This document shows positions 7,698-17,016 of a stretch of 64,000 nucleotides of DNA, piece after piece. The DNA is from Ornithinimicrobium cavernae (lineage in GTDB: Bacteria > Actinomycetota > Actinomycetes > Actinomycetales > Dermatophilaceae), in contig NZ_QDDJ01000013.1 in the NCBI RefSeq assembly GCF_003121625.1, positions 62,001 to 126,000 of the forward strand, written 5' to 3'. The notes below the pieces were generated by a model. It did no database searches. It saw nothing but the letters and a program-made list of their open reading frames with translations, and was not told the DNA's origin. Position numbers and translations under genes: made by a program. Positions within the stretch are counted from its first letter, which is position 1. Every line of letters starts with the position of its first letter.

Positions 7698-8795
7698 TCA
7701 CGGGGCGGGAGAGCCGAGGGCTGCCATCCGGGCCGCCTCGTCGGCATCGACCGCGGACTGCAGGACCGGGTCCAGGTCTCCGTCGAGCACGTGGTCGAGG
7801 TTGTAGGCCTTGAACCCGGTGCGGTGGTCGGCGATCCTGTTCTCCGGGAAGTTGTAGGTGCGGATCCGCTCGCTGCGGTCGACGGTGCGGACCTGGCTGC
7901 GGCGCTGGGCAGAGGCCTGCGCCTCCGCCTCCTCGACCGCGAGCTGGTGCAGCCGGGAGCGCAGCACACGCAGCGCGGACTCCTTGTTCTGCAGCTGGGA
8001 CTTCTCGTTCTGGCACGAGACGACCAGACCCGTCGGCAGGTGGGTGATCCGCACCGCGGAGTCGGTCGTGTTGACGGACTGGCCACCCGGCCCGCTGGAG
8101 CGGAAGACGTCGATCTTGAGCTCGTTCGGGTCGAGCTCGACCTCCTCGGGATCGTCGAGATCGGGCATCACGAGCACGCCGGCGGCGGAGGTGTGGATGC
8201 GGCCCTGGCTCTCGGTGACCGGCACCCGCTGGACGCGGTGCACGCCGCCCTCGTACTTGAGCCGGGCCCAGGGCGCCTCGCCCGGCGCGGGCGTGCCGGT
8301 GGCGTGGATCGCGACGCGGACGTCCTTGTAGCCCCCGAGGTCGGACTCGGTGGCGTCCAGGAGCTCGGTCTTCCAGGACCGCCGCTCGGCATAACGCAGG
8401 TACATCCGCAGCAGGTCACCGGCGAACAGCGCCGACTCCTCGCCGCCCTCCCCGGCCTTGACCTCGAGGATCACGTCACGGTCGTCGTCCGGGTCGCGCG
8501 GCACCAGCAGCCGCCGCAGGTGGTCGGCCGCCGCGGCCTCGCGCTCCCGCATCGCCGGCAGCTCGGCCGCAATCGACTCGTCCTCGGCCGCCATCTCGGC
8601 AGCCACCTCGACGTCCCCCCGGGCCTCCTGCCACTCCCGGAACGCCGCGATGGTGGGCGACAGGGCGGCATACCGCTTGTTCAGCCGGCGGAGCGCGGTG
8701 GGGTCGGCGTGCGTCGCCGGGTCCGCCAGCTGCGCCTCGATGCCGGAGAACTCCTCGAGCAGCGGCGCCACCGCGCCGGCGTCCACCTCGACCAC
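7698..8795 (-). CDS. prfA: Peptide chain release factor 1
   Basis: Recognises UAA and UAG stop codons and triggers peptide release. The 365-residue protein has the PVT codon-recognition tripeptide in [14 protein letters not shown] and the catalytic GGQ in [14 protein letters not shown]. The GTG start at 8795 has GGGAGAG just upstream; an in-frame extension to 8852 would add 19 unlike residues. Order rpmE-prfA-prmC is the usual actinobacterial one. Confidence 0.95.
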   Translation of the reverse strand: MVEVDAGAVAPLLEEFSGIEAQLADPATHADPTALRRLNKRYAALSPTIAAFREWQEARGDVEVAAEMAAEDESIAAELPAMREREAAAADHLRRLLVPRDPDDDRDVILEVKAGEGGEESALFAGDLLRMYLRYAERRSWKTELLDATESDLGGYKDVRVAIHATGTPAPGEAPWARLKYEGGVHRVQRVPVTESQGRIHTSAAGVLVMPDLDDPEEVELDPNELKIDVFRSSGPGGQSVNTTDSAVRITHLPTGLVVSCQNEKSQLQNKESALRVLRSRLHQLAVEEAEAQASAQRRSQVRTVDRSERIRTYNFPENRIADHRTGFKAYNLDHVLDGDLDPVLQSAVDADEAARMAALGSPAP

Positions 8796-8838
8796 GTCTC
8801 TCCCAGTTCTTGTCTTCGACCCCGCGACGGAATGAGCA

Positions 8839-8876
8839 AGCGCCGGCCCCACGACTGCTGTCGCGAAACCGGCGCT
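8839..8876. other. Intercistronic hairpin between rpmE and prfA
   Basis: Arms AGCGCCGG (8839-8846) and CCGGCGCT (8869-8876) enclose a second small stem CGAC/GTCG (8852-8855, 8860-8863). It could act as a partial terminator or mRNA stabiliser that sets the rpmE to prfA ratio; this role is inferred. Confidence 0.65.
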
Positions 8877-8885
8877 GCGAGGGTG

Positions 8886-9104
8886 CTACTTGCTCTCGGC
8901 CTTCTTGCCGTAGCGCTCCTGGAAGCGGGCCACCCGGCCACCGGTGTCCAGGATCTTCTGCTTGCCCGTGTAGAACGGGTGGCACTGGGAGCACACGTCG
9001 GCGTGGATCGAGCCGGACGGAGCGGTGCTGCGCGTGGTGAACTGCGCGCCGCAGTTACAGGTCACCCGGGTCTCGTGGTACTCGGGGTGGATGTTCTTCT
9101 TCAC
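8886..9104 (-). CDS. rpmE: 50S ribosomal protein L31 (zinc-binding type)
   Basis: A 72-residue large-subunit protein. Cys16 and Cys18 (CNC) with Cys38 and Cys41 (CSQC) form the zinc site of the C+ type of L31. The start is GTG at 9104 ([19 protein letters not shown]) with GAGGAGAATCC upstream. It heads the rpmE-prfA-prmC run and has its own promoter. Confidence 0.96.
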   Translation of the reverse strand: MKKNIHPEYHETRVTCNCGAQFTTRSTAPSGSIHADVCSQCHPFYTGKQKILDTGGRVARFQERYGKKAESK

Positions 9105-9179
9105 GGATTCTCCTCGCAGGTGGCGGATCCCCGGGTCGGCACGCGGTCTGCGCGCCGTGAACCGGTGGGCCAAGGGGTG

Positions 9180-9209
9180 ATTCTGCCAGATTCGGCAGCC
9201 TCGTCATAA
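9180..9209 (-). promoter_or_regulatory. Probable rpmE promoter
   Basis: On the minus strand TTATGA (9204-9209), 18 bp, then CAGAAT (9180-9185). An inverted repeat CTGCC-N6-GGCAG (9183-9198) overlaps the -10 and spacer and could be an operator. Confidence 0.5.
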
Positions 9210-9310
9210 CCGGCGGGAGACCCCGGCTATTCCCGGGTCGGTCACCGCCTGGCACGACGGGGATCGTATGCCGAGGGCCCGGTGAGCCTTTAGGGCTCGC
9301 CGCCGGGGCC

Positions 9311-9316
9311 TACGGT
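9311..9316 (+). promoter_or_regulatory. -10 box of the nitrile hydratase operon
   Basis: TACGGT ends 6 bases before the nthA ATG. Transcription would start at or next to the start codon, giving a leaderless mRNA. No convincing -35 hexamer is seen. Confidence 0.5.
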
Positions 9317-9322
9317 AGTCCT

Positions 9323-9964
9323 ATGAGCACCGACGCCGACCACGGTCAGCACCACGACCACCCGGAGTTCAGCGAGCTCTCCCCGATGGACGCCCGCGTC
9401 CGGGCGCTGGAGACCCTGCTGACCGAGAAGGGGCTGGTCGACCCTGCGGCGCTCGACGCGGTCGTGGAGCGCTACGAGACCGAGGTCGGGCCGCACAACG
9501 GAGCCCAGGTGGTGGCGAGGGCGTGGGCCGACCCGGCCTACCGCGAGTGGCTGCTGAAGGACGCCACGGCCGCGATCGCCTCCCTCGGCCACGTGGGCCG
9601 GCAGGGCGAGCACATGGTCGCCGTGGAGAACACCCCCGAGCGGCACAACATGGTCGTCTGCACCCTGTGTTCCTGTTATCCGTGGCCGGTGCTCGGGTTG
9701 CCGCCGGTCTGGTACAAGGCACCGGCCTACCGCTCCAAGGCGGTGATCGACCCGCGCGGCGTGCTCGCCGACTTCGGTGTCACCCTGCCCGACGACACGG
9801 AGATCAAGGTGTGGGACTCGACCGCGGAGGTGCGCTATCTCGTGATCCCCCGTCGCCCCGAGGGCACCGAGGACCTCACCGTGGACGAGCTCGCGGCCCT
9901 CGTCACCCGCGACTCCATGATCGGCACGGGCCTGGCCCGGTCTCCCGAGCGGGTCACGCCGTGA
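9323..9964 (+). CDS. nthA: Nitrile hydratase alpha subunit, cobalt type
   Basis: The catalytic metal-binding subunit of nitrile hydratase, which converts nitriles to amides. The 213-residue protein carries [11 protein letters not shown]; Cys113, Cys116 and Cys118 with Ser117 bind the metal. CTLCSC (Thr) marks the cobalt type, whereas iron enzymes have CSLCSC. The His-rich N-terminus (GQHHDHPEF) is common in the family. The gene overlaps nthB by GTGA. No amidase, aldoxime dehydratase or cobalt transporter lies beside it. Confidence 0.95.
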   Translation: MSTDADHGQHHDHPEFSELSPMDARVRALETLLTEKGLVDPAALDAVVERYETEVGPHNGAQVVARAWADPAYREWLLKDATAAIASLGHVGRQGEHMVAVENTPERHNMVVCTLCSCYPWPVLGLPPVWYKAPAYRSKAVIDPRGVLADFGVTLPDDTEIKVWDSTAEVRYLVIPRRPEGTEDLTVDELAALVTRDSMIGTGLARSPERVTP

Positions 9965-10608
9965 ACGGCGTGCACGACCTCGGGGGCCTGCAGTCCTTCG
10001 GGCCGGTGCTCCCCGAACAGGACGAGCCGGTCTTCCACGAGGAGTGGGAGCGCCGCGCCCTCGCGATCACCCTCGCCCTCGGCGCGCTGGGGCAGTGGAA
10101 CATCGACCAGAGCAGGCACGCGCGCGAGAGCCTGCCGCCGGCGACCTACCTGTCCAGCAGCTACTACGAGATCTGGGTGCGCGGCCTCGAGGTCCTCATG
10201 GCAGGCACCGGGATGCTCGAGCAGGACGGCCTGCGGGCGCGGACCGGCGCGGAGCTGCTGGCCGGCGTCTCCGCGCAGGGAAGCTACGAGCGACCCACGG
10301 AGCGCGAGCCCCGGTATGCCGTGGGGCAGCGTGTGCGCGCCCGTGACCTCAATCCGGTGGGCCACACGCGACTCCCACGGTATGCGCGGGGTCGGGTGGG
10401 GACGGTCGTTGCCGTGCGCGGAGCGCACGTCTTCCCCGACCGCAACGCGGCGACGCTGGGCCAGCTCCCGGACCAGGAACCGGAGTGGCTCTACACCGTC
10501 GACTTCACCGGGCGGGAGCTGTGGGGCGAGGACGCCGACCCGACGCTGACGGTGTCGGTTGACGCCTGGGAGCCCTACCTGCAGGACGTGACCGGGGAGG
10601 CCGCATGA
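9961..10608 (+). CDS. nthB: Nitrile hydratase beta subunit
   Basis: The 215-residue partner of the alpha subunit. It begins [16 protein letters not shown], as beta subunits do, and has the C-terminal SH3-like part with [11 protein letters not shown], which holds the Arg that contacts the modified cysteines of alpha. The GTG start overlaps the nthA stop and the end overlaps the next ATG (ATGA), so all three genes are translationally coupled. Confidence 0.94.
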   Translation: MNGVHDLGGLQSFGPVLPEQDEPVFHEEWERRALAITLALGALGQWNIDQSRHARESLPPATYLSSSYYEIWVRGLEVLMAGTGMLEQDGLRARTGAELLAGVSAQGSYERPTEREPRYAVGQRVRARDLNPVGHTRLPRYARGRVGTVVAVRGAHVFPDRNAATLGQLPDQEPEWLYTVDFTGRELWGEDADPTLTVSVDAWEPYLQDVTGEAA

Positions 10609-10970
10609 CGACCGCCGCCGAGTCGCTGCGGCAGATCGCGGCCGCCTGCGGGGACGCGCTGCCGCTGCCGCCGCGCGGGGATGAGCAGGTCTTCGTCGCG
10701 CCCTGGCAGGCACAGGTCTTCGCGATGACCATCGTGCTGCACGAGCGGGGCGTCTTCACGTGGCCCGAGTGGGCCTCGGCCCTGGGCCGCCACGTGGCCA
10801 CCGGCGCGCCGGACGGCAGTGACTACTACGACTGCTGGGCCGCCGCCCTGCAGGACGTCCTCGCTGAGGGCGGCATCGCCTCGGTGGACGACGTGGAGCG
10901 CACCACCCAGGCGTGGCACGACGCCGCAGCGAGAACGCCCCACGGGCGACCGATCACGTTGGAGGGCTGA
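10605..10970 (+). CDS. Nitrile hydratase activator / accessory protein
   Basis: A 121-residue protein related to the N-terminal half of the beta subunit (VFVAPWQAQVFAMTIVLHERGVFTWPEWA). Such activators bind alpha and load cobalt by subunit exchange (the NhlE/P14K type). Its place right after nthB, with an ATGA overlap, supports this. Its 3' end overlaps the convergent SRPBCC gene by 17 bases. Confidence 0.88.
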   Translation: MTTAAESLRQIAAACGDALPLPPRGDEQVFVAPWQAQVFAMTIVLHERGVFTWPEWASALGRHVATGAPDGSDYYDCWAAALQDVLAEGGIASVDDVERTTQAWHDAAARTPHGRPITLEG

Positions 10971-11466
10971 GCCGAGCTGCTGCGCCACGCTCCCGCGCGT
11001 CCTCCACGAACTCCTTGCCGCTGAACGCGCCCGGGAGGCCTGACCCGGACTCGATCCTGGCCCGCAGGCTCCTGGTGATGTAGTCGGACCACGCGGTGGA
11101 GCACACGTCGTAGCACTCCACCTCGGGGCTGATCCCCACGTGGGTGAAGGTGACCTGGGTGCGGCCGCCCACCTCCCCCACGTCGAAGACGACCGTCGTG
11201 CCGGTCCACTCCTCGTGGTCCTCGGTGAACGCGAGGTAGCTGTCGGTGACGAGCCAGGCGACCCGTCGGGGCGGCTCGAACTCGGTGATCCGGAAGGCGG
11301 AGTAGTGCAGATCCGGCACGTGGTAGCTGTACTCGTCACCCAGGGCGGTGGTGCTGCCCTCGACGTCACCGGACCACCAGCTCGCGACGTCGTTGATGGC
11401 GTCGAAGGCCTGCTCGGGGGTCTGGTCCACCGAGAACGTGATCGTCAGGTCGTTTGCGTTGCTCAT
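10954..11466 (-). CDS. SRPBCC / AHSA1-like ligand-binding domain protein
   Basis: A 170-residue START-fold protein: DLTITFSVDQTPEQAFDAINDVASWWSG at the N-terminus and TTVVFDVGEVGGRTQVTFTHVG in the sheet region are typical of the SRPBCC superfamily. The ligand is unknown. ATG at 11466 has GGGAG 9 bases upstream. It is divergent from an HxlR regulator with two operator-like palindromes between them, so it is probably that regulator's target. Confidence 0.85.
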   Translation of the reverse strand: MSNANDLTITFSVDQTPEQAFDAINDVASWWSGDVEGSTTALGDEYSYHVPDLHYSAFRITEFEPPRRVAWLVTDSYLAFTEDHEEWTGTTVVFDVGEVGGRTQVTFTHVGISPEVECYDVCSTAWSDYITRSLRARIESGSGLPGAFSGKEFVEDARERGAAARLSPPT

Positions 11467-11491
11467 GAGATGGCTCCCTTGGCTGATTGGA

Positions 11492-11539
11492 CTTGCATGA
11501 TGCAACCAACCCTACGCAGTTCTGCTTGTATCACGCAAG
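11492..11539. promoter_or_regulatory. Two HxlR-type operators in the divergent promoter region
   Basis: CTTGCATGATGCAAC (11492-11506) and CTTGTATCACGCAAG (11525-11539) are two copies of one palindrome, consensus CTTGYATSAYGCAAS. Their centres are 33 bp apart, about three helical turns, so two dimers would bind the same face. They lie between the SRPBCC start and the HxlR start. Confidence 0.8.
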
Positions 11540-11561
11540 CAAATATGTGAGGATCGGCGGC

Positions 11562-12056
11562 ATGCTGGGCAAGACGTACGACAGTCAGGTCTGTTCGATC
11601 GCCCGCGCCCTCGAGCTCGTGGGCGAGCGATGGAGCCTGTTGATCGTCCGGGACGCGCTCTTCGCCGGTGTCACCCGCTTCTCCGACTTCCAGCACAACC
11701 TGGGCATCGCGACGAACGTGCTGCAGTCGCGGCTCGACGGGTTCGTCGAGGCGGGCCTCATGGAGCGGCACGGGCAGTCCCGGCAGCGCGACTACGTGCT
11801 GACCGAGATGGGTCGCGGCCTCGCGCCCGCGCTGGTGGCGCTCACCGAGTGGGGCGACCGCTGGGCGGCGCCCGGCGAGCCACCGATCCTGTACCGCCAC
11901 GCGGGCTGCGCGGAGCCGGTCCACGCGGTGGCCCGTTGCGCCGCGCACGGTGAGCTCGCCCCCGACGACATCACGGTGGCCATCGGCCCGGGCATGCCCG
12001 CTGACTACCTCGCGGGACGACGACCGCGCCGGGACAGCACCGCGCAGCCCTCCTGA
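11562..12056 (+). CDS. HxlR-family winged-helix transcriptional regulator
   Basis: A 164-residue regulator. CSIARALELVGERWSLLIVRDALFAGVTRFSDFQHNLGIATNVLQSRL is the classic HxlR (MarR-like) DNA-binding domain with the conserved N-terminal Cys (near residue 10). After the HTH there is a short Cys-containing tail (HAGCAEPVHAVARCAAHGE). ATG at 11562 is preceded by GAGGAT. It probably autoregulates and controls the divergent SRPBCC gene through the CTTGYATSAYGCAAS sites. Confidence 0.92.
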   Translation: MLGKTYDSQVCSIARALELVGERWSLLIVRDALFAGVTRFSDFQHNLGIATNVLQSRLDGFVEAGLMERHGQSRQRDYVLTEMGRGLAPALVALTEWGDRWAAPGEPPILYRHAGCAEPVHAVARCAAHGELAPDDITVAIGPGMPADYLAGRRPRRDSTAQPS

Positions 12057-12061
12057 CACAC

Positions 12062-12099
12062 GTGTGGCCCGGCCCCCCCCGAGGGGAACCGGGCCACAC
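12062..12099. terminator. Bidirectional terminator between HxlR gene and rho
   Basis: Perfect 11-bp stem GTGTGGCCCGG/CCGGGCCACAC (12062-12072 and 12089-12099), with an inner CCCC/GGGG pairing. Confidence 0.88.
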
Positions 12100-12112
12100 G
12101 GCATACGGCTGG

Positions 12113-14167
12113 TCAGTCCTCGTCGTCGAGCTTGACCGAGGAGGTCTGCTGCACCTGCACGAGGAACTCGTGGTTGGACTTGGTCTTGCGGAGCCGGTCC
12201 AGCAGCAGCTCGACGGCCTGCTGGGAGTCGAGCGCCGAGAGCACGCGACGCAGCTTCCACATGATCTTGAGCTCCTCGGAGCCCATCAGGATCTCCTCGC
12301 GGCGCGTGCCGGAGGGGTTCACGTCGATGGCCGGGAAGATGCGACGGTCCGCCAGCTGGCGGGACAGGCGCAGCTCCATGTTGCCGGTGCCCTTGAACTC
12401 CTCGAAGATGACCTCGTCCATCTTGGAGCCGGTCTCCACGAGCGCGGTCGCCAGGATGGTCAGCGAGCCGCCGTGCTCGATGTTGCGGGCCGCACCGAAG
12501 AAGCGCTTCGGCGGGTAGAGCGCGCTGGAGTCCACACCACCGGACAGGATCCGGCCGCTGGCCGGCGCGGCCAGGTTGTAGGCGCGACCCAGACGGGTGA
12601 TCGAGTCGAGCAGGACGACCACGTCGCCCCCCATCTCGACCAGCCGCTTGGCACGCTCGATGGCCAGCTCGGCCACCGTGGTGTGGTCGTCGGCCGGACG
12701 GTCGAAGGTGGAGGCGATGACCTCACCCTTGACCGTGCGCTGCATGTCGGTGACCTCCTCGGGGCGCTCGTCCACCAGCACGATCATGAGGTGCGCCTCG
12801 GGGTTGTTCTGCGTGATCGCGTTGGCGATCGCCTGCAGGACCAGGGTCTTGCCTGCCTTGGGCGGCGAGACGATCAGACCACGCTGCCCCTTGCCGATCG
12901 GGCTGACCAGGTCGATCATCCGGGTCGTCAGGTTCTTCTGCTCGGTCTCCAGCCGCAGCCGGTCCTGGGGGTACAGCGGGGTCAGCTTGGCGAACTCGGG
13001 GCGCGCCCGGGACTCGTCCGGGGACTGGCCGTTGACCGTGTCGAGTCGCACCAGGGCGTTGTACTTCTGGCGGTCGCCGCGTCCACCGGAGTGCTGCTGC
13101 TGGTCGCCCGCCTTGATGGCGCCGGTGACCGCGTCACCCTTGCGCAGACCGTTCTTGCGGACCATGCCCATCGGGACGTAGACGTCGCTCGGGCCGGGCA
13201 GGTAGCCCGTCGTCCGGATGAAGCCGTAGTTGTCCAGGATGTCCAGGACACCGGCGACGGGGACGAGGACGTCCTCCTCGCTGTAGCCGGTCTCCTGCTC
13301 CTCGACGTAGCCGTCGTTGTCGCCGCGGGTGCGCCCGCGCTTGCGGTCGCGTCCACGCTGCCGGCTCCGGCGGCGGCCGCGGCCGCTCCCGTCCTCGTCG
13401 TCGTAACGGGCGTTGTTGCGGTTCTGGTTGCCGCCCTGCTGGGCGCCACCCTGCTGACGGTTGTCACGGTCGTCCTGCTGACGGTTGTCCTGCTGCTGGC
13501 CGCCCCGGTTGTCCTGACGGTTGTCCTGCTGCTGGCCGCCCCGGTTGTCCTGACGGCTGTCCGGCTGCTGGCCCCCGCGGCTGTCCTGGCGGTTGTCACG
13601 CTGCCCACCCTGCTGACGGCCGTCCCGCTGCTCACGGTCCCCGGCCTGCTCGTCACCGCCACGGCGCGTGTCACCGGTGTCGGCCTCGGACGGCGTCCGC
13701 TGCTCGTCCGCCGGCGGCTCCGTCGCGGAGCCGTTGCGGCCCGACCCCTCGCGCTCCCCGGCGCTGCGGTCGGTGCGCGGCTGCGGCGCCCCGGCGGCCG
13801 CCCCCACGCGGCGCGAGCGGCGCGGGGTGCGCTGGCCGGTCTCGGCGGGGTCCTGGCCCTGCTCGGCCGGGCGCGTGCTGCTCTCGACCGGCGTCGTGGC
13901 CGGGCGCGTGCTGCTCTCGACCGGTGACGAGGCGGGGCCGGACGGTGCCGCGCCGTCGGTTGCGGAACCGCGGCGGCTGCCCGATGTGCTGGTGGCACCG
14001 CTGCCCTCACGGCGGGCGCGGATGGCCTCGACCAGGTCGGCCTTGCGCATCTTGGGCGACACGGTGATGCCCATGCTCCCGGCCAGCGACTGCAGCTCGG
14101 CGACGCGCATCGAGCTCAGGGATCCCCCAGAGCGGCTCGGTGCAGCGGTTTCGGTGGTGTCTGTCAC
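12113..14167 (-). CDS. rho: Transcription termination factor Rho with a long disordered N-terminal insertion
   Basis: Hexameric RNA helicase that ends transcription. The 684-residue protein has an N-terminal SAP-like domain (about 18-52), then some 240 residues of disordered sequence. The cold-shock RNA-binding domain starts near 297, the Walker A PPKAGKT is near 437, and Walker B VVVLLDSITRLGRAYN near 518. The stretch at about 185-258 is a Gln/Asn/Arg/Gly repeat (units such as RQDNRGGQQQ) encoded by near-perfect 36-bp DNA repeats. E. coli Rho is about 419 residues. GTG at 14167 follows AGAAGGAAACC. Confidence 0.97.
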   Translation of the reverse strand: MTDTTETAAPSRSGGSLSSMRVAELQSLAGSMGITVSPKMRKADLVEAIRARREGSGATSTSGSRRGSATDGAAPSGPASSPVESSTRPATTPVESSTRPAEQGQDPAETGQRTPRRSRRVGAAAGAPQPRTDRSAGEREGSGRNGSATEPPADEQRTPSEADTGDTRRGGDEQAGDREQRDGRQQGGQRDNRQDSRGGQQPDSRQDNRGGQQQDNRQDNRGGQQQDNRQQDDRDNRQQGGAQQGGNQNRNNARYDDEDGSGRGRRRSRQRGRDRKRGRTRGDNDGYVEEQETGYSEEDVLVPVAGVLDILDNYGFIRTTGYLPGPSDVYVPMGMVRKNGLRKGDAVTGAIKAGDQQQHSGGRGDRQKYNALVRLDTVNGQSPDESRARPEFAKLTPLYPQDRLRLETEQKNLTTRMIDLVSPIGKGQRGLIVSPPKAGKTLVLQAIANAITQNNPEAHLMIVLVDERPEEVTDMQRTVKGEVIASTFDRPADDHTTVAELAIERAKRLVEMGGDVVVLLDSITRLGRAYNLAAPASGRILSGGVDSSALYPPKRFFGAARNIEHGGSLTILATALVETGSKMDEVIFEEFKGTGNMELRLSRQLADRRIFPAIDVNPSGTRREEILMGSEELKIMWKLRRVLSALDSQQAVELLLDRLRKTKSNHEFLVQVQQTSSVKLDDED

Positions 14168-14415
14168 GAAGGTTTCCTTCTCCCTCGGAGGGGCCCGCCA
14201 GATGCGTGGCCCAGGGGTTTCAGGTAGATCCGGCTCTTGCCGGCCCGAGTGGGATCACCGACCACGACGACGCGATGTCACCACGCGAGACACGCGTGGC
14301 TGCACCACATGCATGGTGGTGGGATCACTGCGCGGGACCACGGAACTGAGCCCGTTGAGTCATTCGCGAGTGTACGGCCCACGGTACCACTTGTTCTGCC
14401 CACGCAAGAACTGCC
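14168..14415 (-). promoter_or_regulatory. rho leader and promoter region
   Basis: About 250 gene-free bases before rho. A TACACT box (14369-14374, minus strand) would give a leader near 195 bases. The leader has two neighbouring hairpins, CCACGCG/CGCGTGG (14281-14287, 14293-14299) and CACCAC/GTGGTG (14303-14308, 14316-14321). A long structured leader would fit autoregulation of rho, but that is inference. Confidence 0.45.
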
Positions 14416-14457
14416 GGGTGCGACACACCGCGACCGGGGTCGCTGCGTGCCGCACCC
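14416..14457. terminator. Hairpin downstream of the aldehyde dehydrogenase gene
   Basis: GGGTGCG (14416-14422) pairs with CGCACCC (14451-14457). Inside, GCGACC (14430-14435) pairs with GGTCGC (14438-14443). Confidence 0.65.
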
Positions 14458-14480
14458 TCCGAGGTGGTGACGCGGGCCGG

Positions 14481-15929
<1,449 letters not shown>

Positions 15930-16005
15930 CTTGTCCACTCCCACTCGTTCGTCGTGCTCCTGCTGTGCCGCACCGCCCGTCGTGACCGGTGCGCTGTCCT
16001 GTCGT

Positions 16006-17016
16006 CTAGGCCCGTCGGCGCGCCACCACGCGGGCGCGAGCCAGGTTGACGAGGTCTCCCAGCACCGCCGAGGCGGTCTCGTCCCCGCCGGCACCGGCGC
16101 CGGTGAGCCGGAGGGTCCCGGCCGACTCGGCCTCGATGATCACCATGTTGGTCCCCTCCCGGGTCATCCCGAAAGGGTGGTCGGCCGCCACCGGCGTGGG
16201 CCGCACCGCAACCTCCACCCGCGGCTCGGACGCCGAGCCCGAGCACCAGGCCGAGGCGATCAACCTGATCACCTGACCGGTGCCCCTGGCGTCCTCGAAG
16301 TCGGTGTCCCTCAGACCCGAGATGCCCTGGCGCTGCACGTCCGCGAGCCCGACCTCCACGCCCCAGGCGGCGCGCGCGAGCAACACGATCTTGGCGGCGG
16401 CGTCCAGCCCCTCGAGGTCCTCCGTCGGGTCGGCCTCGAGGTAGCCCAGGTCCCCCGCCTGGCGCACGGCCTCCTGGAAGGGCACCCCCAGCCGGGCGAC
16501 CATGTCGAGGATGTAGTTGGTCGAGCCGTTGACGATGCCGTGGATGGAGCGGATCTCGTCGCCGGCCAGGGCCTCGCGCACGGTCCGCATGACGGGCACC
16601 GCCGCGACGACCGCGGCCTCGTAGGCCAGGCCCCGCCCCTCCCGGTCGGCGAGCGCCTCGAGCTCGGTGCCGTGCTGCGCGAGCAGCTGCTTGTTGGCCG
16701 TGACCACGTCGGCACCCGCTGCGAGCGCCCGCTCGATGAGGCCGCGGGCGGGCTGGATGCCGCCCATCACCTCCACCACGATGTCCGCCCCGGCGACCAG
16801 GGGGTCCGGGTCGTCGGTGAGCAGGTCGGCGGCCACGCCGGGGAGGTCGCGCGGCCGGGTCAGGTCTCGGACCGCGACGCCGACCAGCTCCAGGGGTGCG
16901 CCGACGCGGCGGGCCAGCAGGTCGGCCCGGTCGCCGAGCCGGCGGGCGACCGCGGCACCGACCGTGCCCGCACCGAGCAGGGCGACCCGCACCGGAGGCG
17001 TGTCCACGGCGGTCAC
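16006..17016 (-). CDS. hom: Homoserine dehydrogenase lacking the C-terminal ACT domain
   Basis: Reduces aspartate semialdehyde to homoserine for threonine and methionine synthesis. VRVALLGAGTVGAAVARRL is the dinucleotide site; HGIVNGSTNYIL and EADPTEDLEGLDAAAKI are the catalytic-domain signatures. At 336 residues it ends at RARVVARRRA, where relatives of about 430-440 residues go on into an ACT regulatory domain. The GTG start overlaps the argS stop (GTGA) with GGAGAGG in front, so it is coupled to argS. Confidence 0.93.
   Translation of the reverse strand: MTAVDTPPVRVALLGAGTVGAAVARRLGDRADLLARRVGAPLELVGVAVRDLTRPRDLPGVAADLLTDDPDPLVAGADIVVEVMGGIQPARGLIERALAAGADVVTANKQLLAQHGTELEALADREGRGLAYEAAVVAAVPVMRTVREALAGDEIRSIHGIVNGSTNYILDMVARLGVPFQEAVRQAGDLGYLEADPTEDLEGLDAAAKIVLLARAAWGVEVGLADVQRQGISGLRDTDFEDARGTGQVIRLIASAWCSGSASEPRVEVAVRPTPVAADHPFGMTREGTNMVIIEAESAGTLRLTGAGAGGDETASAVLGDLVNLARARVVARRRA

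Noticed and set aside
6720-9209. An 829-codon plus-strand frame across prmC, prfA and rpmE
   Set aside because: All three minus-strand genes are clear families with ribosome binding sites; the plus frame has no motif.
13400-13640. Tandem repeats considered as a CRISPR array
   Set aside because: They are in-frame codon repeats of the Rho Gln/Asn-rich insertion, without distinct spacers.
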